Source: Phytoactinopolyspora mesophila (GTDB taxonomy: Bacteria; Actinomycetota; Actinomycetes; Jiangellales; Jiangellaceae). Taken from it: a stretch of DNA of 64,000 nt. The position numbers were made by a program, and so were the translations under genes. Location of the stretch: NCBI RefSeq assembly GCF_010122465.1, contig NZ_WLZY01000009.1:118729-182728 (forward strand), written 5' to 3'. The notes beneath the pieces were generated by a model. That model was not told the DNA's origin, searched no databases, and was given only the letters and a program-made list of their open reading frames with translations. Positions 44,715-52,024 of the stretch are shown here, one piece after another (the first letter of the stretch is position 1; each line of letters begins with the position of its first letter).

Positions 44715-46328
44715 TCACTCACTTCGCCGCCACTCGCGGATGTTCCACCACGGCCCCCACTCCACGCCGTGCGCATGGGGTTCGACGATCTGCGTGGTGC
44801 CGGTCCATCGGTCGTCGGCTTTCATGACATAGGTGTGGTCGAGGAAGGCGAGCATGACGTAGGGCGGGTCGTCGACCAGGCGCTGCTGGATCTCGTGATA
44901 CGCCTGTACCCGCTCTTCTTCGTCCAGGCTGCGCCGCCCCAGATCGAGAGCCGCGTCGACGTCGTCGTCCCGGAACGCGGTGGGGTTGAGAAACGGATTG
45001 GCGTCGTCGTAGTCAGCGAACTGGGAATGCAACGCGTTGTACACCTGGGGATCGGGGTCAAAGGGGAAGTCCCCACCGCCGAGCACCCCGGCGTCCTGCG
45101 GAGTGCGAGGACGGAACTCCGGGCGGTCCACGGCCTCCAAGGTCACCTCGATCCCGATAGCGCGCGCATCGGAGGCGAATGCCTGTCCGAGGTCACGCCG
45201 GACCGTCTCCTCGGGGAAGTACATCACCGTGAACTCCGCCCGTTGGCCGTCCTTGACCCGGATGCCGTCGTCGGCCTCGTCCCATCCGGTGTCGTCGAGC
45301 AGCTGGCTCGCGGCCTCCGGATCATGCTGGAAGACGGCGGCGGGATTGTAGTACTGCCCGAACACCTCGGGAATGAGTGTGTGCGCGGGGACTCCGTGTC
45401 CGGCCAGCACCGTTTCGATCATCGCCTCGCGATCCACGGCGAGGTTGAGGGCCATGCGGATGTCCGGGTCGCCGGTGACCGGATGACCCGCGGGCATGGT
45501 GATGCCCCGCCAGTCGGCGCTCGGATTGGTGACCACTTCGGCGTCGTCAGCGTCGGCGAACGTAGCCGCGAGCTTGGGCGGCAACCATGCCCCGTCGAAC
45601 TCGCCCGAGCGCATGCGCTGGGCCCGCGTGTTGTCGTCCGTCGCGGAGGCAATCGTCAGCCGCGTCACGTCTGGCGCGCCGTCCCAGTATTCGTCGTTCG
45701 CTTCGAGCACCACCCGCTCGCCGCGCCGCCACTCGTCCAGCCGATACGGACCGGTGCCGATCGGCTCGGTGTTGAGCGGCGATTCCTCGACCGGTGCCGG
45801 GTCGGCCACAGCGGCAGCGGGGACGATTCCGAGCAGCAGCCGGGTGTCGAACGGTGCGTATGAATACTCTAGGTGGAACCGGACCGTGTGGTTGTCCACC
45901 TTCTCAACCCGATCGAGCATGCCGTACGCCGACGCGAGAGGGGAGGCGAAGGCCGGGTCGATGATGGCCTCGAATGTGGCCACGACGTCGTCGGCGCTGA
46001 ATTCAGAGCCGTCGTGGAATGTGACGTCGTCGCGCAATTCGAGCGTCCACTCGGTGGCGTCGGCGTTCACCTCCGGCCGACCGGTGGCCAGCGCAGGCTC
46101 CAGCTCGGGCGTTGCCTGTTCACCGGCAGCCAGCCGGAGCAGCCCGTCATAGATCTTCGACGAACCGTCCTCGCCGTGACCGGCGACCGGATTGAAGTTC
46201 TCCGGTTCGTACGAGTCGGCCAGCACGATGTGGTGGTCTTGTGCCTCGGCGCCGTCCTCGGCGGGCTCCCCACACGCCGCCAAGACCACGAGCGCAACGG
46301 GCATCACAGCTGTTACTCGAAGCTTCAC
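44715..46328 (-). CDS. Substrate-binding lipoprotein of the peptide/nickel-type importer
   Basis: A solute-binding protein of family 5 (537 residues from GTG 46328), tethered by the lipobox VVLAAC near residue 18. The fold is recognisable from SYEPENFNPVAGHG, TFHDGSEFSADDVVATFEAI, EPIGTGPYRLDEWRRGERV and ALNLAVDREAMIETVLAGHG. The C-terminus ends EPHAHGVEWGPWWNIREW, histidine-containing and common among metal-type members of the family. With the SmtB-like repressor next door this suggests transport of nickel or another metal (perhaps chelated), not peptides. A TTG at 46340 is an alternative start. Confidence 0.9.
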   Translation of the reverse strand: MKLRVTAVMPVALVVLAACGEPAEDGAEAQDHHIVLADSYEPENFNPVAGHGEDGSSKIYDGLLRLAAGEQATPELEPALATGRPEVNADATEWTLELRDDVTFHDGSEFSADDVVATFEAIIDPAFASPLASAYGMLDRVEKVDNHTVRFHLEYSYAPFDTRLLLGIVPAAAVADPAPVEESPLNTEPIGTGPYRLDEWRRGERVVLEANDEYWDGAPDVTRLTIASATDDNTRAQRMRSGEFDGAWLPPKLAATFADADDAEVVTNPSADWRGITMPAGHPVTGDPDIRMALNLAVDREAMIETVLAGHGVPAHTLIPEVFGQYYNPAAVFQHDPEAASQLLDDTGWDEADDGIRVKDGQRAEFTVMYFPEETVRRDLGQAFASDARAIGIEVTLEAVDRPEFRPRTPQDAGVLGGGDFPFDPDPQVYNALHSQFADYDDANPFLNPTAFRDDDVDAALDLGRRSLDEEERVQAYHEIQQRLVDDPPYVMLAFLDHTYVMKADDRWTGTTQIVEPHAHGVEWGPWWNIREWRRSE

Positions 46329-46344
46329 GCTGAGCGACAATAGC

Positions 46345-46362
46345 TGAACAGTTGTTCAACTG
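46345..46362. promoter_or_regulatory. SmtB/ArsR-type operator between importer and repressor
   Basis: TGAACA and TGTTCA are separated by two bases (46345-46358), overlapped by a second 6-2-6 palindrome CAGTTG-TT-CAACTG (46349-46362). The half-site TGAACAGTT is the same as in the classical cyanobacterial SmtB operator. It sits 17 bp from the start of the binding-protein gene and 38 bp before the repressor start, well placed to control both. Confidence 0.75.
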
Positions 46363-46399
46363 TGAAGGTGTGGGTGCCCGGGTTCGAGCTGATGGCAAG

Positions 46400-46759
46400 A
46401 TGGCGAGCGTGAACGACGTCCCGGCGATCGATCCCCACAAACGAGCTGAGGCAACCGCCGCGCTACGCGACGACCACACCATCGACGCCTGGGCCCGACG
46501 CTTCGCCCTGTTGTCCGACCCCAACCGGCTGCGACTGCTGTTCTGCCTGCACCGAGCCCCTGGGATCGCCGTCTCCGACCTCGCCGTCGCCGTCGGCATG
46601 AGCGACACGTCGGTCTCACACGCGCTGCGGCTGCTGCGCAGCAACGGGTGGGTGAGGTCGGAGCGGTCGGGCCGCACCGTTCTCTATTCGCTCGACGACG
46701 ACACGATCCATGACATGCTGCACCGCCTTGGGGCCACCCACGCCGGGGACGACGCCTAG
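46400..46759 (+). CDS. ArsR/SmtB-family metal-responsive repressor
   Basis: A 119-residue winged-helix repressor. The core is ALLSDPNRLRLLFCLHRAPGIAVSDLA with the recognition helix MSDTSVSHALRLLRSNGWV. The C-terminal helix YSLDDDTIHDMLHRLGATH is rich in Asp and His at the alpha5 metal site used by SmtB, CzrA and NmtR, although the canonical D-x-H spacing is shifted. There are no CxC arsenic-type cysteines. ATG 46400 is chosen over the TTG frame opening at 46352. It is divergent from the importer and expected to derepress it or be released by metal. Confidence 0.9.
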   Translation: MASVNDVPAIDPHKRAEATAALRDDHTIDAWARRFALLSDPNRLRLLFCLHRAPGIAVSDLAVAVGMSDTSVSHALRLLRSNGWVRSERSGRTVLYSLDDDTIHDMLHRLGATHAGDDA

Positions 46760-46822
46760 TGTCACTGTCGCCTGGCCTGTCGGGGCGACGGGGGTATCGG
46801 CGCCTGAATCGGGGACGCCGCG

Positions 46823-47731
46823 CTACCGCAGGTACCGGGTCACGGCGTCGTGCCCGAAGTACTCGGCCCAGCCGAGCGGCGCGAGCCCGAACTTCGCGTC
46901 CGTGGCGGCGGTATCGGCACCATGCTCCACCAGGAAGCGCACCTCATCCACGGCGCCGGCACCGGCCGCGTAGTGCAGAGCCGTCGGCGATCCGGCGTTG
47001 ACGTCGAAGCCGTTTCGCACCAGAACCCGAACTACATCCCAGTGCCGCAACGCGGCCACTTCACAGACCAGCTCGGGACGGCTCACCCGCGTCTCGGCCG
47101 CATGGTCCTGGACTTCGCGGGCGCTCGCTTGCGCATCTCCGGCGAGACCGGCCGCCACCAGCGGATTCTTCCGAAGACCGTAGGCCCGATACAGATCGCG
47201 CAACAGGCAGATCTCCGCGCCGTGCGCCATGACTTCGCGGTTCACGTGCAGCACCAGCTGAGCCATCGAGAATTCGGCGAACTCCTCGCCCTTGGCGCCC
47301 AGTGGTGCGCGCAGTTCGCCGTCGCTCAGAGCGGCGACGCCGTCATGCCAGAGCGCGTACGTCTGCTCGAGGAAGGCCAGCGCGTCGTCCGCCGTATCCG
47401 CCAACGGCTCGGGCCAGTGCCGTAGGTCGTACATGCCGGCGTCGTCCGGTGCGGTGGTGGGACCGAAGAAGGCGCGCGCCCGCGTACCGAAGATGTCTCT
47501 GCCGACGTGGACGGTCCTCCAGGCGATAGTGGTCAGGGGCGGGATCGGTGGGTCGGGTGAGAGCTGTTCGAGCTCGTAGACGCCGTCGGGCCCCTTGCGA
47601 ACGCTCCAGCAACCGGGCACCGGCTCCCAGAAGTACTCGTCGTCGGTCAACCCGTCGAGGCGAGGACGCAGATGGGCGTGCCAGTAGAACTCGAGCTGTT
47701 CGAGCAATTCGGTACGCCATGTGTTCGTCAT
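46823..47731 (-). CDS. DinB-like protein fused to ankyrin repeats
   Basis: A 302-residue protein. Residues 1-190 are a DinB/YfiT-type four-helix bundle (WRTELLEQLEFYWHAHLRPRL, WSVRKGPDG, SMAQLVLHVNREVMAHGAEICLLRDLY), a fold that usually binds a metal through histidines and often acts as a thiol-dependent enzyme. Residues about 205-302 form three ankyrin repeats (HWDVVRVLVRNGFDVN, TALHYAAGAGAVDEVRFLVEHGAD, LGWAEYFGHDAVTRYL). The start ATG 47731 follows GAAGGA. It is divergent from a WYL regulator across a palindromic site. Confidence 0.85.
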   Translation of the reverse strand: MTNTWRTELLEQLEFYWHAHLRPRLDGLTDDEYFWEPVPGCWSVRKGPDGVYELEQLSPDPPIPPLTTIAWRTVHVGRDIFGTRARAFFGPTTAPDDAGMYDLRHWPEPLADTADDALAFLEQTYALWHDGVAALSDGELRAPLGAKGEEFAEFSMAQLVLHVNREVMAHGAEICLLRDLYRAYGLRKNPLVAAGLAGDAQASAREVQDHAAETRVSRPELVCEVAALRHWDVVRVLVRNGFDVNAGSPTALHYAAGAGAVDEVRFLVEHGADTAATDAKFGLAPLGWAEYFGHDAVTRYLR

Positions 47732-47749
47732 GTCCTTCACCGTAGAAGC

Positions 47750-47776
47750 CAAATAGGACACCCTGTGTCATATTTG
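47750..47776. promoter_or_regulatory. Operator between the DinB-ankyrin gene and the WYL regulator
   Basis: An 11-bp inverted repeat with one mismatch, CAAATAGGACA and TGTCATATTTG, around CCCTG. It occupies the centre of the 49-bp divergent gap and ends five bases before the WYL start, so it is the likely site of the WYL regulator, affecting both genes. Confidence 0.7.
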
Positions 47777-47780
47777 AGGA

Positions 47781-48770
47781 ATGCGTGCCGACCGGCTCGT
47801 CCAAATCGTCCTCCTGCTACAGACCCGCGGGCGGATGACCGCCGCTGAGCTGGCGCAGCGGCTCGACGTCTCCGCACGCACTATCCAGCGCGACCTCGAC
47901 GCGCTGAGCCTGGCCGGCATCCCGGTGTATGCCGACCGCGGCCGGGCCGGCGGGTGGTCACTCAGCGCCGACTACCGCACCCGGCTGAACGGGCTGAGCC
48001 CGGCGGAGTCCGCGGCGCTGTTCATCGGCACCACCGGGCACGTGCTCTCCGACCTGGGCCTATCCACCGCTTCGACCAGCGCGATCACCAAGCTGCTCTC
48101 TGCCGTACCGGCCAGCGCCCGGCGGGATGCGGACCTCGCCCGCGAGCGGATACTCGTCGACCACGCCGACTGGCAAGGCGCCGGCGAGGCCTCGACCTGG
48201 CTGCCAGTGCTGCAACAGGGTGTGTGGGAGGAGCGAAAGCTACGGCTGCACTACGGACGGGCGCGACGCGCCGTGACGATAGCGCCGCTGGGCCTGGTCG
48301 CCAAAAGGCGCTCGTGGTACCTCGTCGGCCTGCGTGACGACGGCGAGTTCCGCACCTACCGGGTGCAACGGATCAGCCAGGCGCTGCTGACCGACCAAAC
48401 CTTCGACCGCCCTGCTGGCTTCGATCTCGCGGGCCACTGGGAGAACACCAATCGGGAATACTTCGCCAGCCTGCGCGACTGCCCGGTGCGGCTACGAGTG
48501 CGTGGCGAGGTGGGGCACCGGCTTCGGTGGGCGCCGAACGCGGTGATCGACGACGCCACGGAGCGGCCGGATGGATGGTGGGACGTCGTTATGACGTTCG
48601 AGCGGATATACGAGGCCCGGGTCTACCTGCTCGGCCTGGCCGGCGACGTCGTCGTTCTCGAGCCGGCCGAGTTGCGCGCCGACATGCTTGACGCTGCTCG
48701 CGCGCTTCTGGAGGCCCACGATGCTGACCATCTGCCGGGCCGACCATCAGTTGCGGGATTTTTCCAATGA
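47781..48770 (+). CDS. YafY/WYL-domain transcriptional regulator
   Basis: A 329-residue protein with an N-terminal winged helix of the HTH_11/DeoR type (ADRLVQIVLLLQTRGRMTAAELAQRLDVSARTIQRDLDAL) and the WYL domain from about residue 140, with VAKRRSWYLVGLRDDGEFRTYRVQRI containing the W-Y-L motif. WYL regulators respond to ligands or nucleic acid. The ATG directly abuts GAGGA, so leaderless translation is possible. It is divergent from the DinB-ankyrin gene, its likely target. Confidence 0.93.
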   Translation: MRADRLVQIVLLLQTRGRMTAAELAQRLDVSARTIQRDLDALSLAGIPVYADRGRAGGWSLSADYRTRLNGLSPAESAALFIGTTGHVLSDLGLSTASTSAITKLLSAVPASARRDADLARERILVDHADWQGAGEASTWLPVLQQGVWEERKLRLHYGRARRAVTIAPLGLVAKRRSWYLVGLRDDGEFRTYRVQRISQALLTDQTFDRPAGFDLAGHWENTNREYFASLRDCPVRLRVRGEVGHRLRWAPNAVIDDATERPDGWWDVVMTFERIYEARVYLLGLAGDVVVLEPAELRADMLDAARALLEAHDADHLPGRPSVAGFFQ

Positions 48771-48801
48771 CACCGGTCGATGCGCTGTCTACGATGAGGA
48801 C

Positions 48802-49230
48802 GTGGCGCATCAGAAGACCCGGCCGGCCCGGATCGAGGACGTACACGAACTCGCTCTGGCCATGCCACACGTCACCGTCGACTACCCGGACGGTGCCGAC
48901 AACGCGGCATATCGAGTAGGCGGAAAGTTGTTCATCGTCTTCCGCACTCCGCGACCCGATGCCGTCGATCCGGACACCGGCGAGCGATACGACGACGTGA
49001 TCGTCTTCTGGGTCGCTTCCGAAAACGACAAGGATGCGCTGGTCCGGGACGAGTCGACGCCGTTCTTCACCACGCCGCATTTCGACGGCCACAAGTCCGT
49101 GCTGGCGCGAGGCAGCCAGATCCATGAACTCACGCTGGACGAGCTGACCGAGGTGATCCAGGATGCCTGGCTGTGCCGCGCGTCGGCGCGCCGGGCGCGG
49201 GAATGGCTGGCCGCCCACGCTCCTTCGTGA
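48802..49230 (+). CDS. MmcQ/YjbR-family protein
   Basis: A 142-residue protein of the MmcQ/YjbR (CyaY-like fold) family, function unknown, sometimes described as DNA-binding. Features are DVHELALAMPHVTVDYPDG, AAYRVGGKLFIVFRT and SARRAREWLAAHAP. The GTG at 48802 begins the homologous region. The frame is open earlier but overlaps the WYL gene. It follows the WYL regulator by 31 bp and may share its transcript. Confidence 0.8.
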   Translation: MAHQKTRPARIEDVHELALAMPHVTVDYPDGADNAAYRVGGKLFIVFRTPRPDAVDPDTGERYDDVIVFWVASENDKDALVRDESTPFFTTPHFDGHKSVLARGSQIHELTLDELTEVIQDAWLCRASARRAREWLAAHAPS

Positions 49231-49242
49231 TCACCGTGCCGG

Positions 49243-50271
49243 TCAGCTAGTGCCGGTCAGCCACGTCTGGATGTTCAGCGCGGTACGGACGTGTTCAGGA
49301 ACTTCTGCCATCAACTGCGAGATCATCGTGCGGCTCTCGTACTGTCGCTGCGCATCTGCAGCCCGCAATCCCGTGGCCCGTTCCAAGCACAACACCAACC
49401 AATCCACACCGAGCACCAAGTCAACAGCCAGGTCTTGCGGGGACACGGAGGCGGCTTCGCCGCCTGCCGACTGATAGGCCGTGATGACCCACCCGGCGAC
49501 GTCGGGCCGCTCCCAACGCGCAAGCGACATCGCGGTTCTGGCCAGTTCCACTCGCCCGTCCCACGGCATCGCCACGTCCCAGTCACACAGCACTGGACCG
49601 TCGTTGCCGAGGAGTACGTTCTTCTGGTCGATGTCTCCATGGCTCATCGGCAGGCCGTCGACATCATGGTCGGCGGCGTCGAACAGCTCCCCTACGCGGC
49701 CGATCCATGGCGAGATGTCAGCAGCGACGCCGGCGAGGTCTGGATCCACCGCGCGGAGCCGCTCGACGAGTTCGGGCCAGCCGTCCACGTTGTCCCGGGA
49801 TGGCCGCGGGAACACCTCCCGGCGTCGTGGGAAATGCCGCACAGCGTGCATCTTCGCCAAGTCCTGGGCGAGGCGTTCAGCGACGTCTTTGCGCACCGGC
49901 CCCGCTGGACAGGGCGTGGCGTCGGCCCACTCGTGCACCCGCACCGGCAGCAACCGTTCCGCGTCGTCGGACTCGACATCGGCGAGGCATCCCCCATCCG
50001 GGCCGGCAACCGGGCGGGGCATCGACACACCGGCATAGAACGCGGCGAGTTCGAACTCCCACGCCTCCGCCAGCCACAAGCGCCAGGACGGGTCCTCCCA
50101 CGGATCCAGAATCTGCTTGACGGCATACACGTTCACCGACGTCTCCAGCCGGTAGACCCGGTGCGACCACGCACCCGCCACCCGAGTCATCGTCCGCGGA
50201 GTCCCGTCGAGGGAGAACGCGGAAACCACAGCCGTCATGGACGGCTCAAGCTGCTCTGATCGGGCACCCAT
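49243..50271 (-). CDS. Aminoglycoside phosphotransferase-fold kinase
   Basis: A 342-residue APH-family protein kinase-like enzyme. The catalytic loop is MSHGDIDQKNVLLGNDGPVLCDWDVA with the HGD-x4-N and D-W-D features. The N-lobe has VAGAWSHRVYRLE and VYAVKQI. Such proteins phosphorylate sugars, amino alcohols or antibiotics. Nothing here points to resistance. ATG 50271 is preferred. The open frame further upstream runs into a palindromic repeat. Confidence 0.82.
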   Translation of the reverse strand: MGARSEQLEPSMTAVVSAFSLDGTPRTMTRVAGAWSHRVYRLETSVNVYAVKQILDPWEDPSWRLWLAEAWEFELAAFYAGVSMPRPVAGPDGGCLADVESDDAERLLPVRVHEWADATPCPAGPVRKDVAERLAQDLAKMHAVRHFPRRREVFPRPSRDNVDGWPELVERLRAVDPDLAGVAADISPWIGRVGELFDAADHDVDGLPMSHGDIDQKNVLLGNDGPVLCDWDVAMPWDGRVELARTAMSLARWERPDVAGWVITAYQSAGGEAASVSPQDLAVDLVLGVDWLVLCLERATGLRAADAQRQYESRTMISQLMAEVPEHVRTALNIQTWLTGTS

Positions 50272-50295
50272 GCCACGCAATTTTGCCTTCAGCCG

Positions 50296-50347
50296 ATGAT
50301 CATTGGCGGTTAACCCCTGCATGGCGAGGTGAAGTGCCAATGATCAT
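50296..50347. repeat. TGATCA-containing palindrome overlapping a stop codon
   Basis: Perfect 12-bp inverted repeat ATGATCATTGGC / GCCAATGATCAT (50296-50307 and 50336-50347), spacer 28 bp. On the minus strand the arm begins with the TGA stop of the alpha/beta hydrolase gene. It lies between that gene and the APH-like gene on the same strand and could terminate or stabilise the upstream transcript. Compare 13534 and 42644. Confidence 0.7.
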
Positions 50348-51189
50348 GCGGGGCTTGCTGGTTCAGTCGGTGCGTCGAGGAACGTGGTCACGACGTCTAG
50401 AACGAGTGCGGTGCGGCTCAGCCCGTTGAAATGCGTCGTGCCAGGGAACACCGCCAGTTGCGAGGTGGGGACGCCGACGAAGTCGCCGTTGACGTCGCCA
50501 CCGCGCAACCGCAGGAACCGCACGGCATGTTCAAGGGTCACGGCGTCGCAGTCGCCCACGGTGATCAGCGTCGGCGCGGCGATGCCTTCGATCTCCACGT
50601 CAGACCAGCCGTCGAAGCCGTCGTCAAACGCTCCGAGCTTGTCGAGCAGACCTTGCAACTGGTCCGGATTCGGCGATTTGGCCAGGTAGTCCTGTTCCAT
50701 GGGCGTGCCGGCGATCATGTCGACCGACAACTCGCCGACAGCCTCTTTGTTCTCGGGCCGGTCCCCGTCCGGGTGGAACGACACCGACGACACGACCAGC
50801 TTGCGGACCATCTCCGGGTGCTTGATCGTCAGGTGCAAAGCGACCGCACCGCCCACGCTGAAACCGAACACGTCAACCTGGGGAATCCTGAGGTGTTCTA
50901 GTAGTCCGACGATGTCGGAGGCCAGGTTGGCGCTGGTCAGCGGGCGGTCGACATCACCGGTTCGCCCGTGCGCCTGGAAGTCCACGGCGATGACCTGACG
51001 AGTCTTGGCCAGGCCCGGCAGGACCTGGCCGAACTGCAGGTCGATGTTGAACAACCCGCCGTGCAAGAGGAGCAGCGGTGTGCCACCCGAGCCATGGATT
51101 TCGTAGTACATTCGCAGCCCGTTGACCGGCGCGTATCCGGTCTGGGGGGCGGAGGCCGTCTGCCGCGCTTCGTTCGATTCGTCGTTCAC
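50344..51189 (-). CDS. Alpha/beta hydrolase
   Basis: A 281-residue alpha/beta hydrolase-fold enzyme. The oxyanion-hole motif is LLLLHGG, the nucleophile elbow GFSVGG (Ser111), the acid in TLITVGDCDAVT, and the His in FPGTTHFNG. Substrate is unknown. Similar proteins include esterases, haloperoxidase-like and 3-oxoadipate enol-lactonase-like enzymes. GTG 51189 follows GAGGAGA. Confidence 0.9.
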   Translation of the reverse strand: MNDESNEARQTASAPQTGYAPVNGLRMYYEIHGSGGTPLLLLHGGLFNIDLQFGQVLPGLAKTRQVIAVDFQAHGRTGDVDRPLTSANLASDIVGLLEHLRIPQVDVFGFSVGGAVALHLTIKHPEMVRKLVVSSVSFHPDGDRPENKEAVGELSVDMIAGTPMEQDYLAKSPNPDQLQGLLDKLGAFDDGFDGWSDVEIEGIAAPTLITVGDCDAVTLEHAVRFLRLRGGDVNGDFVGVPTSQLAVFPGTTHFNGLSRTALVLDVVTTFLDAPTEPASPA

Positions 51190-51282
51190 CGTTATCTCCT
51201 CATTTGTCGTGATTTGTCGTGTTCAACGCTGTCATCTCTGTTACACACTCGATGAGTCCGGCCGATGATCCGGCCCAGGTCG

Positions 51283-51861
51283 CTACGGCCGCCAGTCGGG
51301 GTCCCGGCCGGTGAGAGCGATCAGCCGGTCGAGGAGCGGCGCGTCGTCCGGCACCGGGACGGGCGGACCGAATAGGCCGGGGGTGCCGTCGGGACTCTCC
51401 GCGACGGACTGCCGCACGAAATCATAGGTCGCTTCGAGCAGTTCAGGGTCGCAGGTGAAGGTCTGTCCGGTGGCGACGGCGACGTCCCACCCATGGACCA
51501 CCACCTCATCCAGGGCGACGACACCAGCGACCTCGCCGGGTAGGTCAACGCCACCTGCCTCGGTCATTCCGGCCCACGACGACTCATCCTTCCAAGCATC
51601 GGCCAGAGCCGCGAGACGCGCGGGGATCCGCGTGCGCCAGTCCGGCCCGAGCCGCGACGCGTCGGCGGATGGACCCGGGCTCCCGCCTTCCGGGGGTGTC
51701 TTCGCTGCGGCCAGGGTGAACGCCAGGGACAAGCCGTCGATGTGGTCGAGCAGATCGCCCAGGCTCCTGCCGGCGCACGGAGTCGGCCCGGGCAGCTGCT
51801 CGTCGCGGACCCCGGTCACGAGGCCGGCCAGCACACGGGTCGCAGGTTCCAGATTGAGCAT
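51283..51861 (-). CDS. TIGR03086-type metal-binding protein (mycothiol-transferase fold)
   Basis: A 192-residue member of the actinobacterial TIGR03086/MDMPI_N group with the DinB-like fold, in which three histidines or carboxylates bind a metal and mycothiol is a likely co-substrate. Visible are CAGRSLGDLLDHIDGL and ALDEVVVHGWDVAVATGQ. ATG 51861 follows GGGGAAGG. The 12-bp palindrome upstream may regulate it. Confidence 0.87.
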   Translation of the reverse strand: MLNLEPATRVLAGLVTGVRDEQLPGPTPCAGRSLGDLLDHIDGLSLAFTLAAAKTPPEGGSPGPSADASRLGPDWRTRIPARLAALADAWKDESSWAGMTEAGGVDLPGEVAGVVALDEVVVHGWDVAVATGQTFTCDPELLEATYDFVRQSVAESPDGTPGLFGPPVPVPDDAPLLDRLIALTGRDPDWRP

Positions 51862-51890
51862 GAATTTCCTTCCCCGATCGATGCACTCTT

Positions 51891-51902
51891 TCGAAGCTTC
51901 GA
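51891..51902. promoter_or_regulatory. 12-bp palindrome upstream of the TIGR03086 gene
   Basis: Perfect palindrome TCGAAGCTTCGA, 30 bp upstream of the start codon at 51861. It is a candidate operator, but no regulator gene is adjacent. The rest of 51903-52024 holds nothing recognisable. Confidence 0.35.
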
Positions 51903-52024
51903 CTTCCCCGGCGCCGGAAACTCATCGGCGCCGGCCGAACCGCCTCGAGCCGGTCGTCGGAAGGGACGTCGAGCACTACGGTGTCCACACCGGACGCCAA
52001 AACGTCGCCCATGGGTGCCGCGCG

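Noticed and set aside
49243-50271. Antibiotic resistance gene
   Set aside because: The APH fold alone is common in actinobacteria and nothing in the context points to resistance.
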